Notes under the pieces: model-generated
What the model saw: the letters and a program-made list of their open reading frames with translations, nothing else
Databases searched by the model: none
What the model was told of the DNA's origin: nothing
Translations under genes and position numbers: made by a program
Part shown: positions 32,416 to 41,059 of the stretch, one piece after another
Numbering within the stretch: position 1 is the first letter of the stretch
Layout: every line of letters starts with the position of its first letter
Origin: CAUZWH01 sp965224275
Lineage (GTDB): Bacteria > Pseudomonadota > Alphaproteobacteria > SHVV01
DNA length: 64,000 bases
Assembly: GCA_965224275.1 (NCBI GenBank)
Contig: CBDCYR010000006.1
Coordinates: 194,997-258,996 of the forward strand
Reading direction: 5' to 3'

Positions 32416-34227
32416 CTACTCGGGGAAGCCCGCCACCCGCGCGGCCTCAATGAAGTGATCGAGGTCGCCCTGATTGAGGAATGGAACATCGCGGACCATT
32501 TGGCTGATGTTGACCTCCGATCCGCTGACCCGACGGCATTCTCCAATGGCATGGGTCGCCTTTTCGAGGTCGCCGTTGAGCGCGTGGCAGAGTGCCAACA
32601 GTATGTGATTGCCGAGCATATCGGGGTTGCGTACATCGGCGCGACGAATTAGCGATGAGGCATCATCGTAGTTACGTTGCCAAAATCTCCCCCACGCCGC
32701 GATGGTCAAGTACCACGCCGGAAAGTGAGGATTGAGTTCGATTGCCCTTTCGATCAAATCGATGCCTTCTTGGGGCCGCCCGCTCATGACGAGGATTTCC
32801 GCAAGCGCGCCCAAGGCATCGGCATTGTTGGGGTCAAGCGCGACCGCATGTTGGGCCGCGGCGAAGGCATCGTCGGGCCGATTCTGCCACTGATAGGATT
32901 GACTTAACGCCATATGGACAATCGGCAATGAATCATCCAGCGCCAACGCTTTTTGGGCATGGTCGAGCGCAGGCTCCAGCGATTCACTTACGTCGCGCGT
33001 CCACAATTGATTCCACTCGTGGATGTAGGTGAGCGAGAGCCAGGCGTGCGCCTCGGCGTAGCCGGGGTCGATCGCGATCGCTTTGGCGAACATCTCGCGG
33101 GCTTGCACGCTCGCCTCCCGGGTGTAGCGTAAATATTGATCGCGTCCGCGCAGGACGTAGTCGTAGGCCTCCACATCAGCAACATAGCCGGATTGTCCCA
33201 GATTCTGCCGATCGCGATCGGTTAGCTCGACCTGCAGGGCATCGACGATCTTTTGGGTTACCTCGTCCTGCACGGCGAAGACGTCGGTGAGGTCGCGGTC
33301 GTAGCGGTCGGCCCACAGATGCCCGCCGGTTTGCCCATCGACGAGCTGCGCAGTTATGCGAACGCGCTCCCGCGCTTTACGGACACTTCCCTCGAGAACG
33401 TAGCGAACGCCAAGATCAGCGGCGATCTCATCGACGGTTTTGCGCTGCTCTTTGTACGTAAATGTTGAATTCCTGGCGATGACAAACAAACCGTCAATCT
33501 TGGACAGGGACGTAATCAGATCCTCGGTGATGCCATCCGAGAAGTAGGCTTGCTCGGCATCGCCGCTCATGTTGTCGAACGGCAATACCGCAATCGACGG
33601 GCGCGAGTCTTTGACCTTGGTTTTGCGCGGCGCGGTTACGTTAGCGCCACCGTCAATCGCCACGCCATAAGCGCGTACGGGCTCATCAATATTCTTGAAC
33701 TCCTGGTCGCCATAGGGCTGGTAGACCAGGTCAATTCGGCGGTGGACGACATCGTACACGGTGCCAGACATGCACAGGCCACCCGGCGGCGCGAGAGCTT
33801 CCAGGCGGGCCGCAATATTGACCCCATCACCGAAGATGTCGCCGTCCTCCACCAAGACGTCACCAAGATGCAGACCAATGCGGAAGCGAAGACGCCGTTG
33901 CTCGTCGACGTCGGCGTTCCGCGCGGCGATGTCGGTTTGCGACTCGACAGCACATTCGATCGCGTCGACGACGCTTGCGAATTCCGCGAGAAGAGCATCG
34001 CCCGAAGTGTTCACAACGCGACCACCGCGCGCGGCAATCTGATCCGACATCGCGTCGCGATACTCGCGCAAGCGCTGGAGCGTGGTTACTTCGTCGTCAC
34101 CCATCAGCCGGCTGTAGCCGACCACATCGGCGATAAAAATCGCGGCGAGTCGCCGTTGCGAAGCGGTCTGTGTCACGGGGGTCTGTCGGTGAGTAACGAA
34201 CTTTTCTGGCGAATTGGGGATCGGCAA
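32416..34227 (-). CDS. Class III adenylate/guanylate cyclase fused to TolB-like and TPR modules
   Basis: 603 residues, cytoplasmic. Residues 25-190 form the cyclase domain: LAAIFIADVVGYSRLMGDDE (first metal Asp), VVNTSGDALLAEFASVVDAI (second) and IFGDGVNIAARLEALAPPGG. Residues about 205-345 match the FlgO/TolB-like domain (SIAVLPFDNMSGDAEQAYFS, VRYVLEGSVRKA). The remainder is a TPR array (for example AEAHAWLSLTYIHEW and NNADALGALAEILVMSGRPQ). This order is common in alphaproteobacteria and links cAMP production to a protein-interaction tail. The start is TTG 34227 with no strong ribosome site; an inner start is possible. Confidence 0.85.
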   Translation of the reverse strand: MPIPNSPEKFVTHRQTPVTQTASQRRLAAIFIADVVGYSRLMGDDEVTTLQRLREYRDAMSDQIAARGGRVVNTSGDALLAEFASVVDAIECAVESQTDIAARNADVDEQRRLRFRIGLHLGDVLVEDGDIFGDGVNIAARLEALAPPGGLCMSGTVYDVVHRRIDLVYQPYGDQEFKNIDEPVRAYGVAIDGGANVTAPRKTKVKDSRPSIAVLPFDNMSGDAEQAYFSDGITEDLITSLSKIDGLFVIARNSTFTYKEQRKTVDEIAADLGVRYVLEGSVRKARERVRITAQLVDGQTGGHLWADRYDRDLTDVFAVQDEVTQKIVDALQVELTDRDRQNLGQSGYVADVEAYDYVLRGRDQYLRYTREASVQAREMFAKAIAIDPGYAEAHAWLSLTYIHEWNQLWTRDVSESLEPALDHAQKALALDDSLPIVHMALSQSYQWQNRPDDAFAAAQHAVALDPNNADALGALAEILVMSGRPQEGIDLIERAIELNPHFPAWYLTIAAWGRFWQRNYDDASSLIRRADVRNPDMLGNHILLALCHALNGDLEKATHAIGECRRVSGSEVNISQMVRDVPFLNQGDLDHFIEAARVAGFPE

Positions 34228-34272
34228 TAGAATATGGGTTCTCGACCCCCAACATCAAAACCAAACCGAACA

Positions 34273-34953
34273 ATGACCCGACCCAACCAAACGATCTTCC
34301 AGCGCCTCAAGGAATCCTGCGACACCGAATGGCAGGCCTACATCGGCCATGAGTTCATCCGCCAGTTGGGGCAGGGAACGCTTCCCGAAGCGTGCTTTCG
34401 CCACTATCTGATCCAGGATTATCTGTTTCTCATACATTTCGCCCGCGCCTACGCGCTCGCCGCCTACAAGGCCGACACCTTGGAAGATATGCGCCCGGCG
34501 GCGGCAAGCTTGTCGGCGACGGTCGCCACGGAAATGAAGCTCCACCTCACCTTCTGTGAGGGTTGGGGATTGAGTGCTGCCGATGTCGAGGCCGCACCGG
34601 AGGCCAACGCGACCATGGCTTATACGCGCTACGTTCTCGAGCGCGGCATGGCCGGCGATCTGCTCGACCTGCACACCGCACTTAGCCCCTGTGTTCTAGG
34701 CTATGCCGAAATCGGGCGCTCCCTGCTGGCAAATCCACAGACTCAGCTGGAGGGCAACCCCTACCGGATCTGGATCGAGGAATACGGTGGCGATGCCTAT
34801 CAAGAGCACGCCCAGGAATCTCACGACTATCTCGACGGCCTCGCCCAAAAGCGCCTGACCGAGTCGAGATACCCCGACATCGCCCAAACATTTGCCCGGG
34901 CAACGCGACTGGAAACCCAGTTCTGGGAGATGGGCCTCACACTGGCAGCCTAA
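34273..34953 (+). CDS. tenA: TenA-family thiaminase II-like protein
   Basis: 226 residues from ATG 34273. The all-helical TenA fold is recognisable: IGHEFIRQLGQGTLPEACFR, YLIQDYLFLIHFARAYALAA, LHLTFCEGWGL and the active-site Cys in TALSPCVLGYAEIGR, then NPYRIWIEEYGGDAYQEHAQ with the catalytic Glu. TenA hydrolyses aminopyrimidine breakdown products of thiamin for salvage. It is divergent from the cyclase gene and stands alone, so thiamin salvage is inferred from the family only. Confidence 0.9.
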   Translation: MTRPNQTIFQRLKESCDTEWQAYIGHEFIRQLGQGTLPEACFRHYLIQDYLFLIHFARAYALAAYKADTLEDMRPAAASLSATVATEMKLHLTFCEGWGLSAADVEAAPEANATMAYTRYVLERGMAGDLLDLHTALSPCVLGYAEIGRSLLANPQTQLEGNPYRIWIEEYGGDAYQEHAQESHDYLDGLAQKRLTESRYPDIAQTFARATRLETQFWEMGLTLAA

Positions 34954-35263
34954 CGACCGCCTGAACCTCGGTGCGACTCGTAGCCGCCAAACCACAACTC
35001 TTAAGCGTTCAAGCGTGGCGAAATATGCGCCATTCGTTGACACCGTTGGGGCACCAATTTAGTTTGCCCGGCGCCCGTAGCCCCTAGTGGATGAAATCCA
35101 ACATATGGTACCCATACGACGGCTTGCCGAGTTCGCCGGTTAGGCGCGCGAAGCGTGGCGATGCCCCATGCGACCGTTGCGCATCGGAAGCTTCCATCCA
35201 CTAGGACGCGGACAACTGGGTGTCCCCGATAATTGTCAGATGATTAGAAGGAGCGGCTGAGCG
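34954..35263. other. Intergenic stretch carrying a MITE-like repeat
   Basis: No gene. It carries the 121-bp repeat (35084-35204) and the ribosome site AGAAGGAG of etfB. I see no convincing promoter in the rest. Confidence 0.6.
35084..35204. repeat. MITE-like repeat, short copy (121 bp)
   Basis: Starts CTAGTGGATGAAATCC and ends CTTCCATCCACTAG. Its interior from the left end (CAACATATGGTACCCATACG then ACGGCTTGCCGAGTTCGCCG) matches the reverse complement of the right end of the 279-bp copy at 62311-62589. The TA inside CTAG at both ends fits a TA target duplication. It lies just upstream of etfB. Confidence 0.75.
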
Positions 35264-36013
35264 ATGAAAGTGCTCGTCCCGGTAAAGCGCGTGGTCGATC
35301 CCAACGTGAAAATCCGCGTCAAAGCGGACAAAACGGGTGTCGAACTCGCCAATGTGAAGATGGCGATGAATCCATTTGACGAGATTGCCATCGAGGAAGC
35401 CATTCGGCTGGTTGAGGCCGGGACCGCGCAAGAGATCATTGCGGTATCCATGGGCCCGCAGCAGTGCCAAGAAACAATCCGCACCGCGCTGGCAATGGGT
35501 GCTGATCGCGGCATTCACGTGAAGACCGATGCCGAACTGCAACCCCTCGCGGTTGCCAAACTTCTCAAAGCAATCATTGAAAAAGAGACGCCCGAACTCG
35601 TCATCATGGGCAAGCAGGCGATCGACGATGATTCGAACCAAACCGGGCAAATGCTTGCGGGCCTCCTGGGCTGGCCGCAAGGAACCTTTGCCTCCAACCT
35701 CGAGATCGGCGATGGCAAAATCCAGGTGACTCGCGAAATCGACGGTGGTTTGGAGACCGTCGCTCTTAATCTCCCCGCTGTTGTCACGACCGATCTTCGC
35801 CTCAACGAACCGCGTTATGCGTCGCTGCCGAATATCATGAAGGCGAAGAAGAAGACGATTGATGACATGACGCCTGAAGATTTGGGCGTCGACGCGTCGC
35901 CGCGATTGACGCTTGTGAAGGTCGAAGACCCGCCTAAGCGTGAGGCGGGCGTGGTTGTCGCTGACGTGGCCGAACTCGTCGACAAGCTCCACAACGAAGC
36001 GAGGATATTCTGA
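35264..36013 (+). CDS. etfB: Electron transfer flavoprotein beta subunit
   Basis: 249 residues. KVLVPVKRVVDPNVKIRVKA opens as in EtfB, with MNPFDEIAIEEAIRLVEAG, a nucleotide-binding ADRGIHVKTDAE region, and the KQAIDDDSNQTGQMLAGLLG and LRLNEPRYASLPNIMKAKKK hallmarks. With EtfA it accepts electrons from acyl-CoA and other dehydrogenases and passes them to ETF-ubiquinone oxidoreductase. The stop overlaps the etfA ATG. Confidence 0.95.
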   Translation: MKVLVPVKRVVDPNVKIRVKADKTGVELANVKMAMNPFDEIAIEEAIRLVEAGTAQEIIAVSMGPQQCQETIRTALAMGADRGIHVKTDAELQPLAVAKLLKAIIEKETPELVIMGKQAIDDDSNQTGQMLAGLLGWPQGTFASNLEIGDGKIQVTREIDGGLETVALNLPAVVTTDLRLNEPRYASLPNIMKAKKKTIDDMTPEDLGVDASPRLTLVKVEDPPKREAGVVVADVAELVDKLHNEARIF

Positions 36014-36966
36014 TGTCGGTCTTGGTCATTGCTGAGCATGACAATGCATCTCTCAAGGACGCCACGCTAAACACGGTGACCGCTGCTACCGAGTTGGATA
36101 GCGACGTCCATGTCCTGGTGGCTGGTACGGCGTGCGGCGGGGCGGCGGATGCAGCTGCGAAAATCGCCGGCGTGTCAAAAGTATTGGTCGTGGACGATGC
36201 CAGCTACGCGAATCAGCTGGCCGAGGCGATGGGCATACTCATCGCGCGGCTGGCGGCAAACTACTCACACGTTCTCGCACCCGCGACGACAACCGGTAAG
36301 AACTACATGCCCCGGGCCGCGGCGCTGCTCGACGTGGCACAAATCTCGGAGATCTCGGCAATCGACTCCACGGACACATTCATCCGGCCGATTTATGCCG
36401 GCAATGCGTTGGCAACGGTGCAGTCGAGCGACGCGATCAAAGTCTTAACGGTGCGCGGAACGGGTTTCGAAGCAGCTGCGAGCGAAGGCGGCAGTGCGTC
36501 GATCGAAGCCGTCGATGCCGCAGAAGATCCCGGCATTTCGTCATTCGTCAGCGCGGAACTCACCAAGTCGGAGCGTCCCGAGCTAACCTCCGCAGGCGTC
36601 ATCATCTCGGGTGGCCGCGGCATGCAGAGCGGCGATAATTTCGACATGCTGGAAAAGATCGCCGACAAGCTTGGGGCCGCGGTCGGCGCCAGCCGCGCGG
36701 CGGTCGATGCCGGCTTCGTCCCCAACGACTACCAGGTCGGGCAAACCGGCAAGATTGTCGCGCCGGAGCTCTATATCGCGGTCGGTATCTCCGGCGCCAT
36801 CCAGCACCTTGCCGGCATGAAAGACAGCAAGGTAATCGTTGCCATCAACAAGGATGAGGAGGCACCGATATTTCAGGTCGCCGACTACGGCCTGGTCGCG
36901 GATCTGTTCAAAGCGCTGCCGGACTTGGATGCAGAGCTCGAAAAACTCGGCCTCTCCGGATCCTGA
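36013..36966 (+). CDS. etfA: Electron transfer flavoprotein alpha subunit
   Basis: 317 residues. C-terminal FAD domain: VIISGGRGMQSGDNFDMLEK, LGAAVGASRAAVDAGFVPND, QVGQTGKIVAPELYIAVGIS, GAIQHLAGMKDSKVIVAINK and FQVADYGLVADLF, the standard EtfA sequence. Starts on the last base of etfB and is followed after 17 bases by the hydroxyacyl-CoA dehydrogenase gene, so the three form a fatty-acid or butyryl-CoA oxidation unit. Confidence 0.95.
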   Translation: MSVLVIAEHDNASLKDATLNTVTAATELDSDVHVLVAGTACGGAADAAAKIAGVSKVLVVDDASYANQLAEAMGILIARLAANYSHVLAPATTTGKNYMPRAAALLDVAQISEISAIDSTDTFIRPIYAGNALATVQSSDAIKVLTVRGTGFEAAASEGGSASIEAVDAAEDPGISSFVSAELTKSERPELTSAGVIISGGRGMQSGDNFDMLEKIADKLGAAVGASRAAVDAGFVPNDYQVGQTGKIVAPELYIAVGISGAIQHLAGMKDSKVIVAINKDEEAPIFQVADYGLVADLFKALPDLDAELEKLGLSGS

Positions 36967-36983
36967 ACCGGCACGACCCGACC

Positions 36984-37856
36984 ATGCTCGCCAAGCTCGG
37001 AATTATCGGTGCCGGCCAGATGGGCAATGGCATCGCTCATGTTTCGGCACTGGCCGGCGTTGAGGTCACCCTGATGGACGTCGCACCGGCGCAACTGGAA
37101 AAAGCCTTAACCGCAATCGGGGGCAACCTCGACCGCCAGGTCAAACGAGAGAAAATAACCGACGCCGAAAAAGCCGCTGCGTTGGCCCGGATATCAACCG
37201 GCAAAAACCTGCAATCGGTTGCGAGTTGCGACTTTGTGATTGAGGCAGCGACCGAAAATGAGGATCTTAAGAAAAAGATCTTTGCCGAGCTATGCCCGCT
37301 ACTCGGCGAAGACGTTCTGATCGCGAGCAACACGTCGTCGATCTCGATTACGCGCCTTGCTGCCGCAACCGATCGGCCCGGCAAGTTTATTGGCATGCAT
37401 TTCTTCAACCCGGTTCCGGTGATGCAGCTCGTGGAACTGATTCGCGGGATTGCGACCGAGGATGCGACGTATGAGGCGGTCCACGAGCTCGCGATAAGGC
37501 TCGGCAAAGTACCGGCAACCGCGCAGGACTATCCGGCGTTCATCGCTAACCGCATTCTGATACCCATGATCAATGAAGCGGTATTTGCCCTCCATGAAGG
37601 GGTGGGATCGATCGAATCGATCGATGTTGCGCTTAAACTCGGTGCCAACCACCCCATGGGGCCGCTTGAATTGGCCGATTTCATCGGCCTCGATACCTGC
37701 CTCGCGGTAATGCAGGTGGTCCACGAAGGGCTCGGCGATTCGAAGTATCGCCCGTGCCCGTTGCTAGCAAAATACGTCGAAGCGGGCTGGCTCGGCCGCA
37801 AGACCGGCCGTGGCTTCTACGACTATAGCGGCGACAAACCAACCCCCACCCGCTAG
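36984..37856 (+). CDS. 3-hydroxybutyryl/3-hydroxyacyl-CoA dehydrogenase
   Basis: 290 residues. NAD-binding start LGIIGAGQMGNGIAHVSALA, then CDFVIEAATENEDLKKKIFA, SNTSSISITRLAAATDRPGK, FIGMHFFNPVPVMQLVELIR (catalytic His and Asn region) and NRILIPMINEAVFALHEGVG, ending KTGRGFYDYSGDKP. It oxidises (S)-3-hydroxybutyryl-CoA to acetoacetyl-CoA with NAD. Its place behind etfBA matches many alphaproteobacteria and links it with the thiolase at 62.6 kb functionally. Confidence 0.93.
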   Translation: MLAKLGIIGAGQMGNGIAHVSALAGVEVTLMDVAPAQLEKALTAIGGNLDRQVKREKITDAEKAAALARISTGKNLQSVASCDFVIEAATENEDLKKKIFAELCPLLGEDVLIASNTSSISITRLAAATDRPGKFIGMHFFNPVPVMQLVELIRGIATEDATYEAVHELAIRLGKVPATAQDYPAFIANRILIPMINEAVFALHEGVGSIESIDVALKLGANHPMGPLELADFIGLDTCLAVMQVVHEGLGDSKYRPCPLLAKYVEAGWLGRKTGRGFYDYSGDKPTPTR

Positions 37857-37918
37857 CGCAAACGCCTGTATCGCTCACGCGGGACTTTTGTCGCCGATCT
37901 TCATAGATAGAGGATCGG

Positions 37919-38515
37919 TTAAGACGCTTTGATGAAGTGGCGGATCAATTTAATCGCCTCGGGGCTATCCCACTCGGCACCTCCGACGAGTCGGCCGATC
38001 TCTTGACCGTCGCGGCCGAGTAGCACCGTCGTCGGGAGGCCGACCACTCTGAGCTTGCGTGGAACCGCGTTTTTCGTATCGACGAACGGCTCAAGCCCCT
38101 CAATCCCATGTTTCTTATAAAATCGATTGACCGCCGGCATTCCCTGACGATCAATCGATATCGCGACCACGCGAAAATCATCGCCGCCAAGCTCCGCTTC
38201 GAGGCGTGCGAGCGCCGGCATTTCGCGGATACACGGCGCACACCACGTCGCCCAAAAGTTAACCAAAACGACTTGTCCCTGAAAATCCGCGAAACTGCGT
38301 GGCTTCCCGGCGGCGTCCAAAAACTCCACCTCGGACGTTGGCTTCACCTGCTCGTAGAGAGTAAAGTTCGCGACCTGCCCGGTGACGAGTGATTTTGCGT
38401 CGGCAACGGGCCCAGCTCCCGTATCGGGCGAATCTTTCCCGGTTTGCGTCAGCGCGACGGCAACGAGTCCGACGACAACGATCGCGAGCGCAACGTAAAT
38501 TAGGGGGCGATTCAT
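37919..38515 (-). CDS. TlpA-like membrane-anchored thiol:disulfide oxidoreductase
   Basis: 198 residues. An N-terminal membrane anchor (LIYVALAIVVVGLVAVALTQ) is followed by a thioredoxin-fold domain with VVLVNFWATWCAPCIREMPA (active Cys pair WCAPC) and the cis-Pro loop VGLPTTVLLGRDGQE. The domain faces the periplasm and reduces disulfides, for example in cytochrome oxidase or c-type cytochrome assembly. It is divergent from argH with 54 bases between, a normal alphaproteobacterial order. Confidence 0.9.
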   Translation of the reverse strand: MNRPLIYVALAIVVVGLVAVALTQTGKDSPDTGAGPVADAKSLVTGQVANFTLYEQVKPTSEVEFLDAAGKPRSFADFQGQVVLVNFWATWCAPCIREMPALARLEAELGGDDFRVVAISIDRQGMPAVNRFYKKHGIEGLEPFVDTKNAVPRKLRVVGLPTTVLLGRDGQEIGRLVGGAEWDSPEAIKLIRHFIKAS

Positions 38516-38569
38516 GGCTGCTCCACCGGTAACACTGGCAATGAAGACTCTCTATCTTGGATTCTCGGC

Positions 38570-39994
38570 ATGAATGACAAGCCCGCCAAATCCAAAAGTA
38601 ACAACCCGCGCGATCACGCCAACGTTATGTGGGGTGGCCGCTTCGCGTCCGGTCCTGCGGCGATCATGGCGGAAATCAACGCTTCGATCGATTTTGACAA
38701 ACGTCTTTACAAGCAGGACATAGCCGGATCTCGCGCTCACTGTAACATGTTGATGGCGCAGGGAATTATCTCAAACAAGGACGGTCACGCAATCTTGCGC
38801 GGACTTGATGTGGTGGAAACCGAAATCGCGGGCGGGCGCTTCACATTTGATCGCGCCCTTGAAGATATCCACATGCATGTTGAGGCTCGTTTGCACGAAC
38901 TCATCGGTGACGCCGCCGGACGGCTCCACACCGCCAGGTCGCGCAACGATCAGATCGCGACCGACTTGCGCTTGTGGTTGCGCGATACGCTCGATGAGCT
39001 CGACCGCGATCTCGCCGGTTTGCAGCGCGCATTGGTCGAGCAGGCGGACGCGCATGCAGGCACGGTGATGCCGGGGTTTACGCATCTGCAGGCGGCCCAG
39101 CCGGTCACCCTTGGCCACCACCTGATGGCCTATTTCGAAATGTTGGATCGTGATCGCGGGCGCGGGCGCGATTGCCGCAAGCGCCTCAATGAGTGCCCGC
39201 TCGGCGCTGCCGCTCTAGCCGGCACGTCGTTTCCGCTCGACCGGCGAGCGTCGGCACGCGCGCTCGGCTTTGCGCGGCCGGCAGCAAACTCGCTCGACGC
39301 GGTATCGGATCGTGATTTTGTCGTCGAGTTCCTTTCGTTTGCGAATCTCGTCGGACTACACCTTTCGCGCCTTGCCGAAGAATTGGTTCTATGGTCGAGC
39401 CCGCTGGTTGGCTTTGTGGAACTACCGGACAAGCTGACCACGGGCTCCTCGATCATGCCGCAAAAGCGAAACCCGGATGCGGCCGAACTGGTGCGTGCCA
39501 AGACCGGCCGCTTGCTCGGTGCCCTGAGCTCGGTTCTGGTCACCCTCAAAGCACTGCCGTTGGCTTATGCCAAGGATATGCAGGAAGACAAGGAACCAGC
39601 GTTCGATGCAGCCGATACACTGACACTCTGTCTCGCCGCCATGACCGAGATGATCAGCGACATAACCGTCGATGTTGCGGCCATGCGGGCGGCCGCCGAA
39701 AAGGGCTACGCGACCGCGACAGATCTCGCCGATTGGTTGGTCCGCGTGCTCGACCTCCCCTTCCGGCAGGCCCATGAGATCACCGGCCGCATCGTTACTG
39801 TCGCGGCTGAACGGGGGTGTCGGCTGGATGAACTTCCGCTTGAAGATTTATGCGCCATAGAGCTGCGAATCACCGAGGATGTCTTCGCGGTTCTCAGCCT
39901 TGAAAGATCGGTCGCCAGCCGCACGAGTTTGGGCGGAACCGCGCCACGGCGTGTGCGTGAGGCGGTTAAACGGGCACGTAAGAAATGTCAGTGA
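38570..39994 (+). CDS. argH: Argininosuccinate lyase
   Basis: 474 residues. MWGGRFASGPAAIMAEINAS at the head, the fumarase-superfamily motifs LHTARSRNDQIATDLRLWLR and VMPGFTHLQAAQPVTLGHHL, and the signature loop TTGSSIMPQKRNPDAAELVR with the catalytic Ser. It splits argininosuccinate into arginine and fumarate, the last step of arginine synthesis. The stop overlaps the small lipoprotein gene by 10 bases. Confidence 0.95.
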   Translation: MNDKPAKSKSNNPRDHANVMWGGRFASGPAAIMAEINASIDFDKRLYKQDIAGSRAHCNMLMAQGIISNKDGHAILRGLDVVETEIAGGRFTFDRALEDIHMHVEARLHELIGDAAGRLHTARSRNDQIATDLRLWLRDTLDELDRDLAGLQRALVEQADAHAGTVMPGFTHLQAAQPVTLGHHLMAYFEMLDRDRGRGRDCRKRLNECPLGAAALAGTSFPLDRRASARALGFARPAANSLDAVSDRDFVVEFLSFANLVGLHLSRLAEELVLWSSPLVGFVELPDKLTTGSSIMPQKRNPDAAELVRAKTGRLLGALSSVLVTLKALPLAYAKDMQEDKEPAFDAADTLTLCLAAMTEMISDITVDVAAMRAAAEKGYATATDLADWLVRVLDLPFRQAHEITGRIVTVAAERGCRLDELPLEDLCAIELRITEDVFAVLSLERSVASRTSLGGTAPRRVREAVKRARKKCQ

Positions 39995-40143
39995 TCAAAC
40001 TGTTGATCGCAGCTTTCGTGATGGTCGGCGTCGCAGGAGAACTCGCGGGTTGCGGTAAGAAGGGTGACCTCGAGCCACCACCGGCAAAGGAAGAGACCAA
40101 GCAAAAGCCCAAGGAAACGTCTAAGAGGCCAACCCGAAACTAG
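39985..40143 (+). CDS. lptM: LptM/YifL-like small lipoprotein with IS-altered C-terminus
   Basis: MSVIKLLIAAFVMVGVAGEL followed by the lipobox LAGC and KKGDLEPPPAKEETKQ. The lipobox Cys is at residue 22 and leads to a short charged tail, as in the LptM lipoprotein that assists LptD maturation. The argH-lptM-lysA order supports the call. The native tail is cut at KETS by the IS5 pair; the frame now ends KRPTRN inside the IS. Past the insertion, GAAACGTCTAAGAAAAATTA rebuilds KETSKKN, so the original protein probably ended KETSKETSKKN. Confidence 0.75.
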   Translation: MSVIKLLIAAFVMVGVAGELAGCGKKGDLEPPPAKEETKQKPKETSKRPTRN

Positions 40144-41056
40144 TTGAGTGATTTCAGTCGGTTGTGGCTTACTCGGTTGTGTCAAAGCAAACGAGGAGGC
40201 ACAACATGTGGACCGAAATCACTCGCCCGAATTATGAGCGCCGTGGCGGGCGCTACGCAAGCGACCTGACGGATCGAGAGTGGGCGTTGATCGCGCCGCT
40301 CATGCCGCCGCGCAAGAAGATCGGCCGGCCGAGGACGACGGACCTGCGCCATGTCATGGATGCGGTCATGTACATGGCCTCGACGGGCTGCCAGTGGGCG
40401 ATGTTGCCGAACGACTTCCCTCCGCCTTCCACGGTCCAGCGCTATTTCTACGACTGGCGCTCCAACGGCCTGCTGGAGAGCATCAACCATCACCTGGTCA
40501 TGGCGGCCCGGGAGCTGGAAGGACGCGAGGCCGGCCCGAGCGCCGGGGTGATCGACAGCCAGAGCGTGAAAACCACGGAAAGCGGTGGTGTTCGGGGCTA
40601 TGACGCGGGCAAGAAGATCAAGGGCCGCAAGCGTCACATCGTCACCGATACACTCGGCCTGCTGGTCGGCCTGATCGTGCACGCAGCCGATATCCAGGAC
40701 CGCGACGGCGCGCCCGAGGTCCTCAAATCGATCCGTCATCGCTTCCCCCGGCTGCGTCACCTCTTCGCCGACGCCGCCTACGCGGGACCGAAACTCGAGG
40801 GCGCCCTTGAGGACATCGGCCGCTGGAAGCTCGAGATCATCAAGCGCTCAGACACCGCCCAGGGCTTCGAGCTCCTGCCCAGACGATGGGTCGTCGAGAG
40901 GACCTTCGCCTGGCTCAACCGATGCCGTCGACTGGCCAAGGATTGGGAGAAATCAATCGCCTCCGCACAGGCATGGATTCTTGTCGCCAACATCCGACTC
41001 CTCACAAGGCGGCTCGCAAGGTACTGTTATCAAACATAGAGTTTCGAGTCGGACTC
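40125..41056 (+). mobile_element. IS5-family element, copy 1 (932 bp)
   Basis: The element starts GAGGCCAACCCGAAACT and ends AGTTTCGAGTCGGACTC, imperfect inverted repeats. Both sides of the pair and the joint between them carry TAA (40122-40124, 41057-41059, 41992-41994), the 3-bp target of this IS5 subgroup. It inserted in the 3' end of lptM. Confidence 0.9.
40206..41039 (+). CDS. IS5-family transposase, copy 1
   Basis: 277 residues from ATG 40206 with GAGGAGG seven bases upstream; a longer frame to 40164 lacks such a site. DDE domain: IDSQSVKTTESGGVRGYDAG (Asp), LFADAAYAGPKLEG (Asp), VVERTFAWLNRCRRLAKDWE (Glu with the YREK-like block). DREWALIAPLMPP at the N-terminus is the DUF4096 domain typical of this IS5 subgroup. 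The frame is intact and identical to copy 2. Confidence 0.93.
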   Translation: MWTEITRPNYERRGGRYASDLTDREWALIAPLMPPRKKIGRPRTTDLRHVMDAVMYMASTGCQWAMLPNDFPPPSTVQRYFYDWRSNGLLESINHHLVMAARELEGREAGPSAGVIDSQSVKTTESGGVRGYDAGKKIKGRKRHIVTDTLGLLVGLIVHAADIQDRDGAPEVLKSIRHRFPRLRHLFADAAYAGPKLEGALEDIGRWKLEIIKRSDTAQGFELLPRRWVVERTFAWLNRCRRLAKDWEKSIASAQAWILVANIRLLTRRLARYCYQT

Positions 41057-41059
41057 TAA

